From positions 370,001 through 434,000 of the forward strand of contig JAQFVV010012497.1 of NCBI GenBank assembly GCA_028023455.1: a stretch of 64,000 nt of DNA, in the 5' to 3' direction. The position numbers and the translations under genes were made by a program. Below are positions 24,437 to 35,742 of this stretch, in pieces (position 1 is the first letter of the stretch; every line of letters begins with the position of its first letter). The notes beneath the pieces were generated by a model that was given only the letters and a program-made list of their open reading frames with translations, did not search any database and was not told the DNA's origin. Source of the DNA: Epiperipatus broadwayi. Its lineage: Eukaryota > Onychophora > Udeonychophora > Euonychophora > Peripatidae.

Positions 24437-26194
24437 ATGGTACGGAAAAAAGTTGAAAATGATATAAGAAAGTATAACTGTGAAATAGCAAGGAAAGCTG
24501 TAGAAGAAAATAAAAGTCTCAAGAATGTTAAACAACATTTTGGTATTGGTAGGAAATTTATATCTGCAATAAGAAAAAAAGATGGAATTATTACTAAAAA
24601 GAGAGATGACATCATGAAATTGGTAGAAGATTTTTATCAAGAATTATATAGTAATAAAGAACAAGTACCTCCTATATCTATTACATCTTCCGAATTGCCC
24701 AGAATTTTAAATGAAGAAGTGAGACATGCAATTAAATGTATGAAGAAAGGAAAGGCTCCAGGAAATGATGGAATTATAATTGATATATTAAAAGAAGGAG
24801 GTGAAGAAATAGAAACAATTTTAGCTAAGTTATATACCAAATGTCTAAATGATAAAGATGTACCGGAAGATTGGAAGAATGCAGTAATAATATTAATATT
24901 TAAAAAAGGTGATAAAGAAGATATTAGAAATTACAGACCTATCAGCCTTTTATCAGTTTTATATAAAATTTTTACCAAGATAATTACAACTCGTCTACAG
25001 AGAACTTTGGATTTCCACCAACCAAGAGAACAAGCTGGATTTAAAAGTGGTTTTAGTACAATAGATCATATCCAGGTATTGAGAGAAGTCATAGAAAGGA
25101 CAAATGAATATGAGTTGTCATTATGTTTTGGATTTGTAGATTATGAAAAGGCATTCGATTCTATACACATTTCTTCAGTGATTAAAGCATTGGATCATCA
25201 AGGTATAGATCCAGGATATTGTCATATTTTAAAGAATATTTATAAAAATGCAACAGCAACAATTAGATTACATAATGATACCGGAAAAATCAACATTGAG
25301 AAAGGTGTAAGGCAAGGTGACTCCATATCTCCAAAACTTTTTACAGCAGTGCTGCAAGAAGTATTTTGTGGATTAAAATGGGAAACTAAAGGAATGAAAG
25401 TAAATGGAGAGTATTTAAGTCATTTAGATTTTGCAGATGATGTAGTTGTTTTTGCAAATAATGCTTCAGAGCTGCAGGAAATGTTGCAGGAGTTAGCAGA
25501 TGAAAGTAGAAAAGTAGGACTAAAGATAAATGTTAAAAAGACTAAAGTAATGTTTAATCGATTTGCTCAAAATATGAAAATAAAGATTGATTATGAAGAA
25601 TTAGAAGAAGTTAACAGTTACAAATACCTAAGTCAGATTATTAATACAGATGGAAACATAATGGAGGAAATTAATCATAGAATTAAACTTGGTTGGAGTG
25701 CTTTTGGTAGAAATAACTTGATACTAAAAGGAAATATGCCTATGTGTTTGAAAAGAATGGTTTTTAACAAATGTGTTTTACCAGTTCTTACTTATGGATC
25801 TGAGACTTGGACACTTAATAGAAGAGCAATACAGAGACTTCAGACCACTCAAAGGAGTATGGAGAGATGTATGTTGGGAGTAACAAGAAGAGATCGAAAA
25901 CGCAATGTATGGGTAAGACAACAAACAGGTGTTACTGACCTTATTGAAAAAATTAAAAGATTGAAATGGAGTTGGGCTGGACATATTGCTAGAAGAAATG
26001 ATAATAGATGGACAATTGAAATTTTAAACTGGATTCCAAGAGATTGTAAAAGACCCAGAAAGAGACCACATGTGAGATGGATGGATGAAATACGAAAATC
26101 TGCAGGGGTGTTGTGGAAAAGAGAAGCTAAAGATCGGAGAAGATGGATTAAACTTGGAGAGATCTTCATCCTGCAGTGGATTGATAATGGTTGA
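24437..26194 (+). CDS. RTE reverse transcriptase domain, 585 codons
   Basis: Copies the element RNA at the nicked target. Motifs in order: 'GKAPGNDG' (residues 106-112), 'NYRPISLL' (165-172), motif A 'FVDYEKAFD' with D235, motif B 'RQGDSISP' (292-299), motif C 'FADD' (332-335), then 'YLSQIIN...INHRIKLGWSAF' and the RTE C-terminal region to 'WAGHIARR'. No stop interrupts it. It originally formed one polyprotein with the preceding endonuclease frame; a single indel separates them. A one-lesion copy suggests recent activity of the family in this genome. Confidence 0.9.
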   Translation: MVRKKVENDIRKYNCEIARKAVEENKSLKNVKQHFGIGRKFISAIRKKDGIITKKRDDIMKLVEDFYQELYSNKEQVPPISITSSELPRILNEEVRHAIKCMKKGKAPGNDGIIIDILKEGGEEIETILAKLYTKCLNDKDVPEDWKNAVIILIFKKGDKEDIRNYRPISLLSVLYKIFTKIITTRLQRTLDFHQPREQAGFKSGFSTIDHIQVLREVIERTNEYELSLCFGFVDYEKAFDSIHISSVIKALDHQGIDPGYCHILKNIYKNATATIRLHNDTGKINIEKGVRQGDSISPKLFTAVLQEVFCGLKWETKGMKVNGEYLSHLDFADDVVVFANNASELQEMLQELADESRKVGLKINVKKTKVMFNRFAQNMKIKIDYEELEEVNSYKYLSQIINTDGNIMEEINHRIKLGWSAFGRNNLILKGNMPMCLKRMVFNKCVLPVLTYGSETWTLNRRAIQRLQTTQRSMERCMLGVTRRDRKRNVWVRQQTGVTDLIEKIKRLKWSWAGHIARRNDNRWTIEILNWIPRDCKRPRKRPHVRWMDEIRKSAGVLWKREAKDRRRWIKLGEIFILQWIDNG

Positions 26195-26207
26195 TGATGA
26201 TGATGAT
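26193..26207 (+). repeat. (GAT)n tail of the RTE element
   Basis: Five GAT units directly overlap the stop codon region. The same kind of tail closes the copy ending near 63840. Confidence 0.85.
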
Positions 26208-29200
26208 TTTAAAAGTACATTTGCTTTGTTAAAATTTTAACAATTTGTAAGCTTTCTTTTATTATCTTTAGTTATGAAGATTATTGGTATTTAACTGTAC
26301 TTTCTGGATCTTTTGGCTTATCTAATCCATTTATACTAAAAAAATTTAGCTACAAATATGCGCAACTTTATCATGTTAATCATTATTACCATCACAAATC
26401 ATTATCCATTTATCTTAATAATTAAAATATGTGGCTTGTAAGCATTGTATATGCACAGTCACAAAACAATCTGTTTTCCTAAAATATTCAGGTATTTTAT
26501 AATCACGTATAATTTAATAAAGTATGCTGTTATTCAGCCATGAACTTATTATGTAAAATTAATTTAATATCTTAACATTAGTAATAATTATTACTACATA
26601 GTTCTTCAGTCAATATATATTTAATCATAGTATTCATGTGCATAATTATCTATATAAGAGCTATCCAAACACCGCTCATGGATCACATGCAGCCTGCTGG
26701 AAAAGTTTGTATGGTCTGCCTAAAAATTTTGATATTGCAATTGGCAACTGCAAAAATCGAAATATATATAAGTTATTTAGTAAATGAAGTTGAAATATCA
26801 CAAAGCTTTTGCTAAGATGGTATATTAAAAACAATTATTGCACCTTGTCTTTTATTTTAAGCTTTTATAAACACCATAACTTATTTTTTTTTATATTTTT
26901 GAAATGCCTGTTAAATCTAATTAATGGCAGGACTCCCCAGTAATTTAATATATGGATTGTATTTTTGATGGGGCCCTTGGATTATTTATGGTTGGATAGC
27001 TTCAATTAGTTATATTTATCTTAGGTTAAGCAAATTTGTCATTTAAAATTTCAATGAAACTTGAAATTATCATGTCAATTTATTACTGTCATAAGCTTAA
27101 TCATATTTCTCTTTTATGAGACATTTGAGAGTAAACCAATGACATAAGAAACAAATTATAATTAAATAATGATCATAGCAAAGTGTATTTTAATTGATAT
27201 GAAAATTCAACAGATTTAGGCATAATTCTCACTTCTGCTACCTACTGACTATTATTTATTTTAAATATATCTTTTGATTAATATATCAATCTTATAAAAC
27301 ATTGATCATTTCAAACACTATACAACAATATATTTAACACTTATCATACAGACAAGAAGAAAAACATTTTGTCCTTTTTCTTCTTTTTATATTTATGAGG
27401 CAAAGTACTTAAAAAAGTTTCTTCTTTGGCAAATTTGTTTTGGAAAAACACATTTTGAGAGTTTCTCTGAAGAACTAATGCAAGGAAGCACATTTTAAAA
27501 TTAAACATATAAAATTATTGATTTTTTTTCAGTGACAATCTTTATAAATTTTTACTAATCTTTTTTCCAGTTTTATTGTAAATAAAATTAAGCAAAAGAT
27601 TTTGTTTATTAGATCCTGTGACTTATACTTTGTATGGAACTATAAAGACTTTCAGTTGATAATACATTGTATGATGGATAATAAATTATATAAATTATTA
27701 ATATTTTTTCATTTGCTGTGATTCTTATAAAATCTTTATCTTCATTTAGAATTTTAATGATTGGAAGGCAGGAATCAATATGATCTGCAAAGGAAATGTA
27801 ATAATTTAGTTAATTATTATGATCAAACTATTAAACAAACTTTATTATTGACATTTAGAAAATCTATTATCCATAATTTTTGCTCCTTAAAAATACTGCA
27901 CTTCAATACTGAAGCATTCTAGTTGCAATATTTTTTTAAAAAAATAAAATTATTCTCCCAAAATATGATCAAAATTCCAAATATTAAATGTGTCTTTGTC
28001 AAAATACTGTAATAAATGTTTAAAATCTTTAAATACTATTTCATTTGTAATTATTTTACTCTTTTAAAATTAGAAATTAGCTTTTATTATGGTCTGTCAA
28101 TTTATAATTTAATAAATTAGTATTTCAATAATTATCTTTTTTTTCTGAAATGACCTATTAAGTATAAAAAATCTCAACATAATTTTATTTTTATAAATTA
28201 TATTTTATTTTATGAACTTATTTATTTTCTATATTTACATATGCAGTATATTGTGCTACAATTTCTTCTATGTTTTGACATCTCCTATCACCATTTTCCA
28301 GATTTATTACGAATCTTTACCATTATTTCTATTTAAAAGTTTGAAAATGGCCATAGGAGTTGGTCAAAGCAAACATAGAGAGATAGAATAATATATTATA
28401 TATATAGATGTAGGAAAGAAATGTTTCATAAAATAAAATTTATAAAAGAAAAATTATATTGTATTGAGAATTTATATATTGTCAATTTAGAGTTTACTTA
28501 TTGTAACTAAATTTTGATTTATTAAAATTTTAATTAGAAACTTGTATAATGATTTCAATGTTAATATATATATATATATCTTTACAAAATGCATTCATTT
28601 CTGTTGGATAAAGTGACCAATTTAAATTGTATATATTTAAGGTATTACAAAATTTTATTGTGTAATCTATGGTATTTTTTTTTTGTGTGTGTTTTTAATT
28701 TTTAAATTTGTAATTTTATTTTAAATACTTGAATTTTTCTCATTGCTTATCTAAACTTATTTGTCCGGTTCTGCTTTTTTAATGTTAATTAGATTTTTTT
28801 TTTGTTATAAATATATACTTGTATGAGATACTTCTATGAGAACTTATTCTTAAACTAATAAATACCATGAAATCCATTTCAATATTTTTCTTTTTCTTTA
28901 TACATCATCTATATATACATTATAATTTTATGCTAGAAACATTCATTTTGGAGTTTTATTTTTTGTACAGAGTTTTGCAAATTTTTTTTATTTTTATTAA
29001 AACATTTTAATATTTTCATCATGGTATGTATATCCTTATTTGAAATCATAATAAAATATATTAATATTATATATTAATAGGGATATTTTTGTCATATTTA
29101 TATATCTTTAATTTTGTTTTAATTGAATTATTTGTTTTCCTTTGTATGTAACTATTATACATTTTTACATTTTATTTCATAAATTGACATTTAAATCATA

Positions 29201-30155
29201 TTTGTTGTTTTCATTTTTATTATTGAAGATATTTATCATATATAATTTGTTTTTGTGTGTAATTATTATATATGTTATACATTTTTATTATTCAATATAT
29301 TTATTGTGTAATTTTTTTTATATGTTGTTTTTATGTTAATTTGTTTGCTATTTTCCTCCACTCAGACAATTCTTGATTGTTTTTCAAATAAAACCAGTGT
29401 CAAATCAGAAATTTGAACCTCAAACAAGTCATTTTCATTATCTTGTTTACTTTTTTTTAAATAATTGCAATATATGTATAATGAAGTTCAATATTTATAT
29501 TTATACCCTCATATAAAGTAGTTTTATTTTGCCTTGTTAACAGTCAAACTTTATTAGTATCATTCCTATGTGAATTTATATCCCACTTCCACTATTTCAA
29601 TCTTCATGTAAGTTTTTTGTCGGATATAAAGAGTGAGGGTTCTGTACTTTATTTACCAAGTTTTTTTTTTTATGATTTATTTTATTAAAATTATAGATTA
29701 AATAAATATTGTCAACTTTATTGTTATATAAATATATTATTGTTCATTATATTTGTTTATAACATTCACCTTAATCATATAAATAAAGCCAGTATGATTA
29801 ATTTGAATGTTACAAGTATATTATTATATGTAGAAAGAAGTCTAATGTGTTTAATGATGATATTTATCTTTAATTTAAGTTTGAAGTATATGTCTTGGTT
29901 AAGTATGATTTGATAAATTTTAGCCTAATAAATGATTAATATTAATTATTAAGATATTTGTCTGGAGAGAATAGTTTGGCTTCTTCACAATAAATCATAA
30001 TAATTGTATTATTTATGTCTATAATCATTGTGAGATCACTTGTTAATCAAATGTTTCAAAAATAAAAGTGAAAAAATAAATAGTTATGTTTTGTTGGCCT
30101 GAAATTAATTTATTTTCTGAAAAAGCAAGTGGCATTATTTAAAAATCCTAATTCA
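26208..30155. other. AT-rich non-coding stretch
   Basis: No gene recognised. It is probably intronic if the upstream Unkempt exons lie to the left of the window. It holds a possible MITE at 26657-27005. Confidence 0.45.
26657..27005. repeat. Possible small TIR element (MITE-like)
   Basis: Ends are GAGCTATCCAAAC (left) and GGTTGGATAGCTT (right), inverted 10-12 bp, enclosing about 340 bp with GC-richer subterminal blocks (CTCATGGATCACATGCAGCC; GGGGCCCTTGG). No clear target duplication was found. hAT-derived MITEs look like this, but the assignment is a guess. Confidence 0.35.
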
Positions 30156-30159
30156 GTAT
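30156..30159. repeat. Left GTAT target duplication of solo LTR
   Basis: GTAT directly before TGTACC; repeated directly after TTACA at 31399-31402. Confidence 0.65.
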
Positions 30160-30523
30160 TGTACCATTTATATATAATGGTATAGTGTGGCATTGGATAT
30201 TTAAAAGCTAAAAAAGAAAAAAATATATAAAAGAAAATTGGAAATAGTTCAAGTAATACTATTTAATTTTTTTTAAAAATGTAATTCTTTTTTTTATTTA
30301 TTTTGGATTTAGTTAAAGTTAAAATTGAAGAGAATAGAAATGCATACAGATTATTGATCCAGATAAATAAAATAAAGACATCCAAATGTAAGTGATTACG
30401 ATCAATTTTACAGATAATTAAATATGGCTCTTAAGGAATTTATAAAAAAGAAAAAAGAATGTATAAAACTTGCCTTCTGATAAAAAAATATATGCGCAGA
30501 GAAATCTTAAAACTGGCCAAGGG

Positions 30524-30530
30524 TATAAAA
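30524..30530 (+). promoter_or_regulatory. TATA box of the solo LTR
   Basis: TATAAAA following GGG, with the same sequence GAGTATAAAAAG and downstream CAGGGTCTTGTCTTGT in the related LTR near 37280. Confidence 0.5.
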
Positions 30531-30585
30531 AAAGTAACTTCAAGCAGGGTCTTGTCTTGTTCTTTTGGCTGATGTTTTTCATGGG

Positions 30586-30616
30586 TCCTGGATAGAGAAA
30601 TTGCCTCTATCCAGGA
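30586..30616 (+). other. Perfect 12-bp hairpin in the LTR leader
   Basis: TCCTGGATAGAG, loop AAATTGC, CTCTATCCAGGA. The stem has no mismatch and lies about 60 bp downstream of the TATA box, so it would be in the R/leader RNA. The related LTR (near 37350) keeps only a partial version. Confidence 0.75.
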
Positions 30617-30926
30617 TCAATCATGCTGAACCAAGTCATCATGCGGGAGTGGAAGCCAAAGCGTTTGCAGACATCTTTCATCGTAAAGAAGTCACTCCAA
30701 AAAAGCTTTCGAGTCTAGCCTTAAAACAGACCAGGAATGTGAAAATGTCAACAGAAAAAAAATCAAAGTTAACTAACCACAAGCTCTTCATCCCAAGAAA
30801 TACATATACACTACAATAATCTATGATTTATAAACCTGTGGAACTTACCAGTAAGTTATTATTCACACCTAACTTGCATCTAATTTAATATGATTAACTA
30901 TAAACTTTAACTGAATTCCAAATACC

Positions 30927-30932
30927 AATAAA
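30927..30932 (+). terminator. Poly(A) signal of solo LTR
   Basis: AATAAA about 400 bp after the TATA box, in the place expected for the R region of a long LTR. Confidence 0.35.
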
Positions 30933-31398
30933 GAGACATTTTATCCATGGGTCCAATTTATTAATAATTTCTGTTTAAATATTTTAATTTGTCTTAACAA
31001 AATATTTACCTTTAATGTCAACTTTTCATTGTATATTTTAAATTTTAGTTAAAGCTATAGGAAATGTATAAATTATCTATGCCAACATGATCGTTTAATA
31101 TATGAACGCTGGGGAAAATTCTTCAAATATTACTTTGTTATTTACTGCGAAAATATGATATGCGATGGGATGAGTATCAGTGGGTCTACACATCCTGGCA
31201 CCCTTTTAAATAAATAAAAAACTGATTCCATCAGCAATGCAAATTCAAATAAAAAATTTAAGCGAGTTAATCTGGAAATGTAGTTACATTCTGTGAAGCT
31301 TTCTAATACCCAGAATAAATAAATGCAGACTTAACTTGATTAACAAATACATTAATAATTTATAATGTATAAAGTCTAAACCTATGGAAAACGTTACA

Positions 31399-31402
31399 GT
31401 AT
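31399..31402. repeat. Right GTAT target duplication of solo LTR
   Basis: GTAT, identical to 30156-30159. The target read through both sides is CAGTATATTAA. Confidence 0.65.
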
Positions 31403-33078
31403 ATTAAACTTTTAATTTGTCTTGATAGTTTTTTTTATTTTTAGTTTCTGAAATATTATAATAATGAACAAATAAAGTTTAAATAGATATGTATAGTCCT
31501 TAATCTAAATAGATCTGATATATTTGATGTTTAACAGAAAAGGGGAAACAATAGATCTCATATACTAAGTCAGTGCCCTGCTTTAGAGACTATTTGGGAT
31601 TTAGTATAATGTATTTTATCATTAGATTTGGATCGATCTCTCTATTTAATATTCATTTTGTTTGGCAGAGGGTGCAGTACTAGATGAATAATTATATATG
31701 ATCAAAATCCATAATGATATCCAAACACAAATTAAAAAGCTTGAGATAATAAGCAATTATGATCAAAAAGTAGTTTTTATCAGATTATATAATCAAATTG
31801 GGGCAGGAAAAAAATATTATAAATGAATCTTTATCAGATATTGGAACAATTCCTGTCCCCATCCTATCCCAAGAAAATAGTTTTTTATTTTGTCATTATA
31901 TTATTACTGTTTTCATTAAATATATATAAAAATTATTTTCTGTTATTTCTATGCATAAATCTTTATAAAGTTTAATAAAGTTACTATTGAATTATAAAAT
32001 TTAAGTAGATGTTATGCAAAATAAAAAAAAAGACCCCATTCTTAAGAATAAAAATCAATAACAAAATTAGAGAATGAATATCTTTTAAAATGTTTTTATT
32101 TTTGCTTCTCCAGTTACTCTTCTCTCTCACATACAATATTTACTATTTATAATAATATTTAAATATACAGTGCTGTATTATGAATAATAATATACAAAAA
32201 CATTTTCAGTTTTTTTTTTTTATGTACTTCTTTTCAATGGAGTATTTTCAGGTTGAGTTATGCTTTTATAAGAAATATGAAATTCTGACTTCTTACAATA
32301 TTCCAGAAAAATAGTCAATGCTATTGCACTCCCTTTATTAATTAAATTAACTATTTTTGGTCTTTCTGATTCTTTTGTCTCTTACTATATATATATCTTG
32401 ACATTACTGTTTTTTTCAACATTTAAGTTAGTATTAGATCCAATCATCATGAGCCTTACATACTAATTGATCAATGTTGTACTAACTGATGATAGGATAT
32501 TTTCATTCTTTGATTACATGCGCAGTAATTTTGACTCGAGTCATTTCCTTTTGTTTCCAGTATTTTTTTTGCCCTTCTATCTTAGTTTTTTTTAAAAATT
32601 AGAATAGCATATTTATTCAGATACAAGAGCTATTAGGTGAATGAATATTGATGATGAAGTGATTGTATTTTATTGAATATGTTGTAAAATTATTTAACAT
32701 AATTAGATGAGGTGTTGTTATATTAACGGCTCTGAACATTAGAAAATTCAATACCTTGTATTATTTTGTTTATATAATTATTATATTTTTTGGGGTGGGA
32801 GGGAAATGCAATAAATAACAATGTTTTAAATAAACTTATTTATTGTACAATATTAAAATATAATATAATAGTTAACATTTTTATTTCTATTGTTTAATAT
32901 ATTTGACTTTTACACTTTCTCTTATTTTTTCATTCATTTTTATTCATAATTATGATTATATATTATTATAAATAATAGCAATCTTTTTTTTTTTTTTGCA
33001 AAGAAAAATATAACATATGCTTACCCATTAGAATAATACTATTTTTATTACTGATATATTTTGTTTTTATTTTGATAG
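31403..33078. other. AT-rich stretch, probable Unkempt intron
   Basis: No open frame or element recognised. It ends in a T-rich tract and TTTTGATAG, which serves as the acceptor of the exon that follows. Confidence 0.5.
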
Positions 33079-33353
33079 TTGCCAATTTTTACACCGGACG
33101 GCTGGTGATACAGAACGAAGGTATCATTTAAGATATTATAAAACAGGAATATGTGTTCATGATACTGATTCTCGAGGTTTTTGTGTAAAAAACGGAGCAC
33201 ACTGTGCTTTTGCTCATGGTGCTATGGACTTACGACCTCCTGTCTATGATGTACGTGAGCTTCAAGCTATAGAAGCATCTGAGAATGGAACAAATGGACA
33301 AAATAGCCTTGAAAAAGAAAGAAATTTAGCATCTGAAGATCCTAAATGGCAAG
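33079..33353 (+). CDS. unk: Internal exon of Unkempt (CCCH zinc-finger RNA-binding protein)
   Basis: Unkempt binds UA-rich mRNA motifs and regulates translation. The exon has 91 complete codons plus split codons. It starts after TTTGATAG with the last base of a codon, then 'CQFLHRTAGDTERRYHLRYY', and ends at AAG before GTAATT, leaving one base of the next codon. It finishes one CCCH finger (CxxxH in 'CQFLH') and contains the next completely: C-X9-C-X6-C-X3-H across 'CVHDTDSRGFC...HCAFAH'. 'RPPVYDVRELQ' and 'SEDPKWQ' are family hallmarks. The tail before SEDPKWQ is more like arthropod than vertebrate copies. The first finger has Gln where Pro is usual. Neighbouring exons are not in the window as far as I could find; transcription is on the plus strand. 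The open frame lacks an ATG near its start, as expected for an internal exon. Confidence 0.92.
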
Positions 33354-33645
33354 GTAATTTTTAATTTCTATTTTATTTTTTATAAAATTAAAAATATTTT
33401 GTTGAGCAAATATTAAGAATAAAAAAAAGTTTAATTAATCTATGCTTTCTCATCAAACTTCAAATTAATATTTTATCATGATTTATAAATTGTTATATGT
33501 AGCTTTTAGATATAGTTAGATTGCATGATTTTTTTTTTGTTGTTGAGAATTTTCATTTGATATGATTTTAATTTGTAATCATTTTGTTTGAGAAAAGTCT
33601 AGAAAAGTAAAATAAATAATATATTATTTATTGAATAATATTTCT

Positions 33646-33735
33646 ATAGTATAATTTTCATTGCACCACTTACATGCAAGGTCAGGGACTGGTTTCTATC
33701 TGGTTTTAATACCTTGTGAATCCCTAGTCTAATGA
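33646..33735 (+). repeat. Foldback-family fragment ('CACCACTTAC' repeat)
   Basis: Shares TTTTCATTGCACCACTTAC, GGGACTGGTTTCTAT and TTTTAATACCTTGTG in order with 54499-54590 and 54836-54915. An old dispersed repeat of the same family as those two. Confidence 0.55.
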
Positions 33736-33889
33736 ATGACTAATAAAAATTATTAAATAATATATTAGTGTAAAAAACAATATTTAGAATATTCATTATT
33801 GACATTGATATAATTTCCTATTACTTAACCAATCACTAGGATAAGAAGCAATGATCTTTTTTATTTGTTGTCTTAATTTTATATACACG

Positions 33890-35185
33890 TCTCCACCAAT
33901 CTTTTTCATCATCAGAGGAAATTTAATAGCTGCTTATTCTTTCATTCATCTATCTTATACATAGTCTCTATGTCTTTTTACAGTTTTTTAGAAATATATC
34001 CAGCCCAGCTCCATTTCATTCTCTTATTTGTTTCATTGATGTTAGTGATATCTGCTTGTTCTTTCACCCATATATTTCATTTTCGATCAGTGATATCTGC
34101 TTGTTCTCTCACCCATTTATTTCATTTTTGATCTCTTCCTTTTACTCCTAACATATATCTCTCCATACTTTGTTGAATAATCTGAAGTTTATGCATTGTT
34201 CTTCTGTTAAGTGGCCAAATATCAGATTAATAAATGAGAATTGATAAAACACATCTATCAAAACCATTTTTTTTAAACACTTAAACATACTCTCATCCAA
34301 TATTAATTTTGTGATTAATTTCATCCAATATATTTCCATCTATATTAATAATCTGACCAATATATTTGTAATTGTTAACTTGTTTTAATTCATGATTATC
34401 CTTTTTGTCTTCTGAGAAAGTTCATTGAACAGTATTTAATCTTTTTAACATTTACCTTTAATCCTACTTTTTGACTTTCATCTGATAACTCTTGCAGTAT
34501 TTCCTAAAAATCTAAATCATTATTTGCAAAAATAACTATATCATTTGCAAAATCTAGATGACTTAAATAATTTACATTTACTTCCTTAGCTTCCCATTTT
34601 AATCCACAAAATATAAAAAGTTTTAGTGATATAGAATTATGCTTATGCATATCTTATTGTTAATTTTTTTTAGTATGACTAATGTAAAAATATTTTTCAG
34701 AATATGCAATATCCTGGATTTACTTTATAATCCAAAGCTTTAATTCATTTTAGAAATGCTAGTAGAATAAAATGTCTTTCATAATATATAAATCCAAAGC
34801 ATGATGGAAACTCAAATTCATTGGACCTTTTTATAACTTCACTCAATATTTGAATGTTTTCCATTGTGCTAAAAGCATTTTTAATTCTATCTTATTCTTT
34901 TGGTTTGTTGCTAGAGATGAATTGTAATTATCTAAGTAAAGATTTTGTATAAAATTGATAAAAGACTAATAGGTCTTTAATTTATAATATCTTCTTTAAC
35001 ATCTTTCTTAAATATCAATATTACTACTATATTGTTTAAATCATTTGGTATATCTTTATCATTTAAACATTTGATATATAACTTTGCCAACAATTTTTTT
35101 ATTCCTTTACCTGCTTCTTTTAAGATATTGATTACAATTCTACCATTTCCTGAAGTTTTTTTCCTCTTGACAGATTTAATTATAT
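33890..35185 (-). pseudogene. Antisense RTE retrotransposon relic
   Basis: On the minus strand the translation parallels the intact RTE copy. 34977-35198 contains 'KSVKRKKTSGNGRIVINILK', 'KLYIKCLNDKDIPNDLNN' and 'VVILIFKK'. 34440-34600 keeps the 'HLDFANDIVIFANND' region in fragments, and 33985-34180 corresponds to the 'WAGYI...CMLGV' end. A 54-bp stretch around 34045-34130 (GTGATATCTGCTTGTTCTYT...) is tandemly duplicated. It begins, in minus sense, right at the TGTAACGG end of the gypsy LTR at 35186. Many stops and deletions. Confidence 0.8.
35182..35185. repeat. Candidate ATAT target duplication of the gypsy provirus
   Basis: ATAT directly before the TGTAACGG terminus. The partner on the far side could not be located because the proximal LTR fades into low-complexity sequence. 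Confidence 0.25.
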
Positions 35186-35738
35186 TGTAACGGTCCACAT
35201 TCCCTTAAGGAATGAGAGTGAATGCATCTAACTATAGTCAGACCTAGGGTCTTCATGTAGTATGCCATGAATGATGCGATAAAAATTTGATCCATGATTG
35301 CATTTATTTCAAATATGATAATTTAATATTTAAATATTCAATACAGATACAATTTAGACCAGTTCATCCAATCTTCACGTCTCTTTACTATTCCGTTATG
35401 CTCAGTATTCGAACTCAGGGTTAATTTTACACTTAACTCTCTTTAGGAGTCAATTGATATCCAGTAGCAATAATAATACTTTTATATAAGTTTGATGGTT
35501 TCTCAAAATTCATTCCAACCAAATTATCATGATGTTAAATCACAATGATATGAATGTGTGGGTATATGTATTCAATTTTATTGTATTATGAAAATAAAAT
35601 AAATAATTTTTAAAAATCAGAGACCTCTTTAAATTTAAAATAAATTTTACAATATTTAATAATTGAAAACAATTTAAATTTATCTTTATATAACAAAATT
35701 TCTAATTACAAATATTTAAATACGTTTCTACTATATTA

Positions 35739-35742
35739 GTAT
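35739..35742. repeat. Left GTAT target duplication of nested element
   Basis: GTAT before TGTAACATTTTG. The homologous LTR at 46317-46330 reads TTAGTATATACATTTT without insertion, proving that GTAT was duplicated. Confidence 0.85.

Larger units (their letters stand above)
22940..26207 (+). mobile_element. RTE-clade non-LTR retrotransposon, nearly intact
   Basis: A non-coding leader of about 380 bp, richer in GC than its surroundings, precedes an apurinic-endonuclease frame and a reverse-transcriptase frame separated by one frameshift. The 3' end is a short (GAT)n tail, and the short 3'UTR with microsatellite tail is typical of RTE elements. The end motif 'WAGHIARRNDNRWT...WMDEIRK' is characteristic of RTE C-termini. 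Related but decayed copies lie at 33890-35185 (minus) and 62460-63845. The 5' boundary is approximate. Confidence 0.85.
30160..31398 (+). repeat. Solo LTR, 1.24 kb
   Basis: Begins TGTACCATTT and ends AACGTTACA (TG...CA), bounded on both sides by GTAT. It contains a TATA box at 30524 (GGGTATAAAAA), a start-like GTCTTGTCTTGT about 25 bp downstream, and AATAAA at 30927. Homologous over most of its length to 36848-38235. Shared blocks are the TGTAYCATTTATWTAT start, ATATGCGCAGA, CAGGGTCTTGTCTTGT and AAGRGGGTGCCA near the end. No PBS or coding DNA follows, so internal recombination has removed the element body. The 84-codon frame at 30565-30819 inside it is not conserved in the other copy. Confidence 0.7.

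Noticed and set aside
30565-30819. An 84-codon open frame starting 35 bp after a TATA box, at first sight a small gene.
   Set aside because: It lies within the solo LTR, and the homologous stretch near 37320-37520 has stops and indels, so the frame is not conserved.
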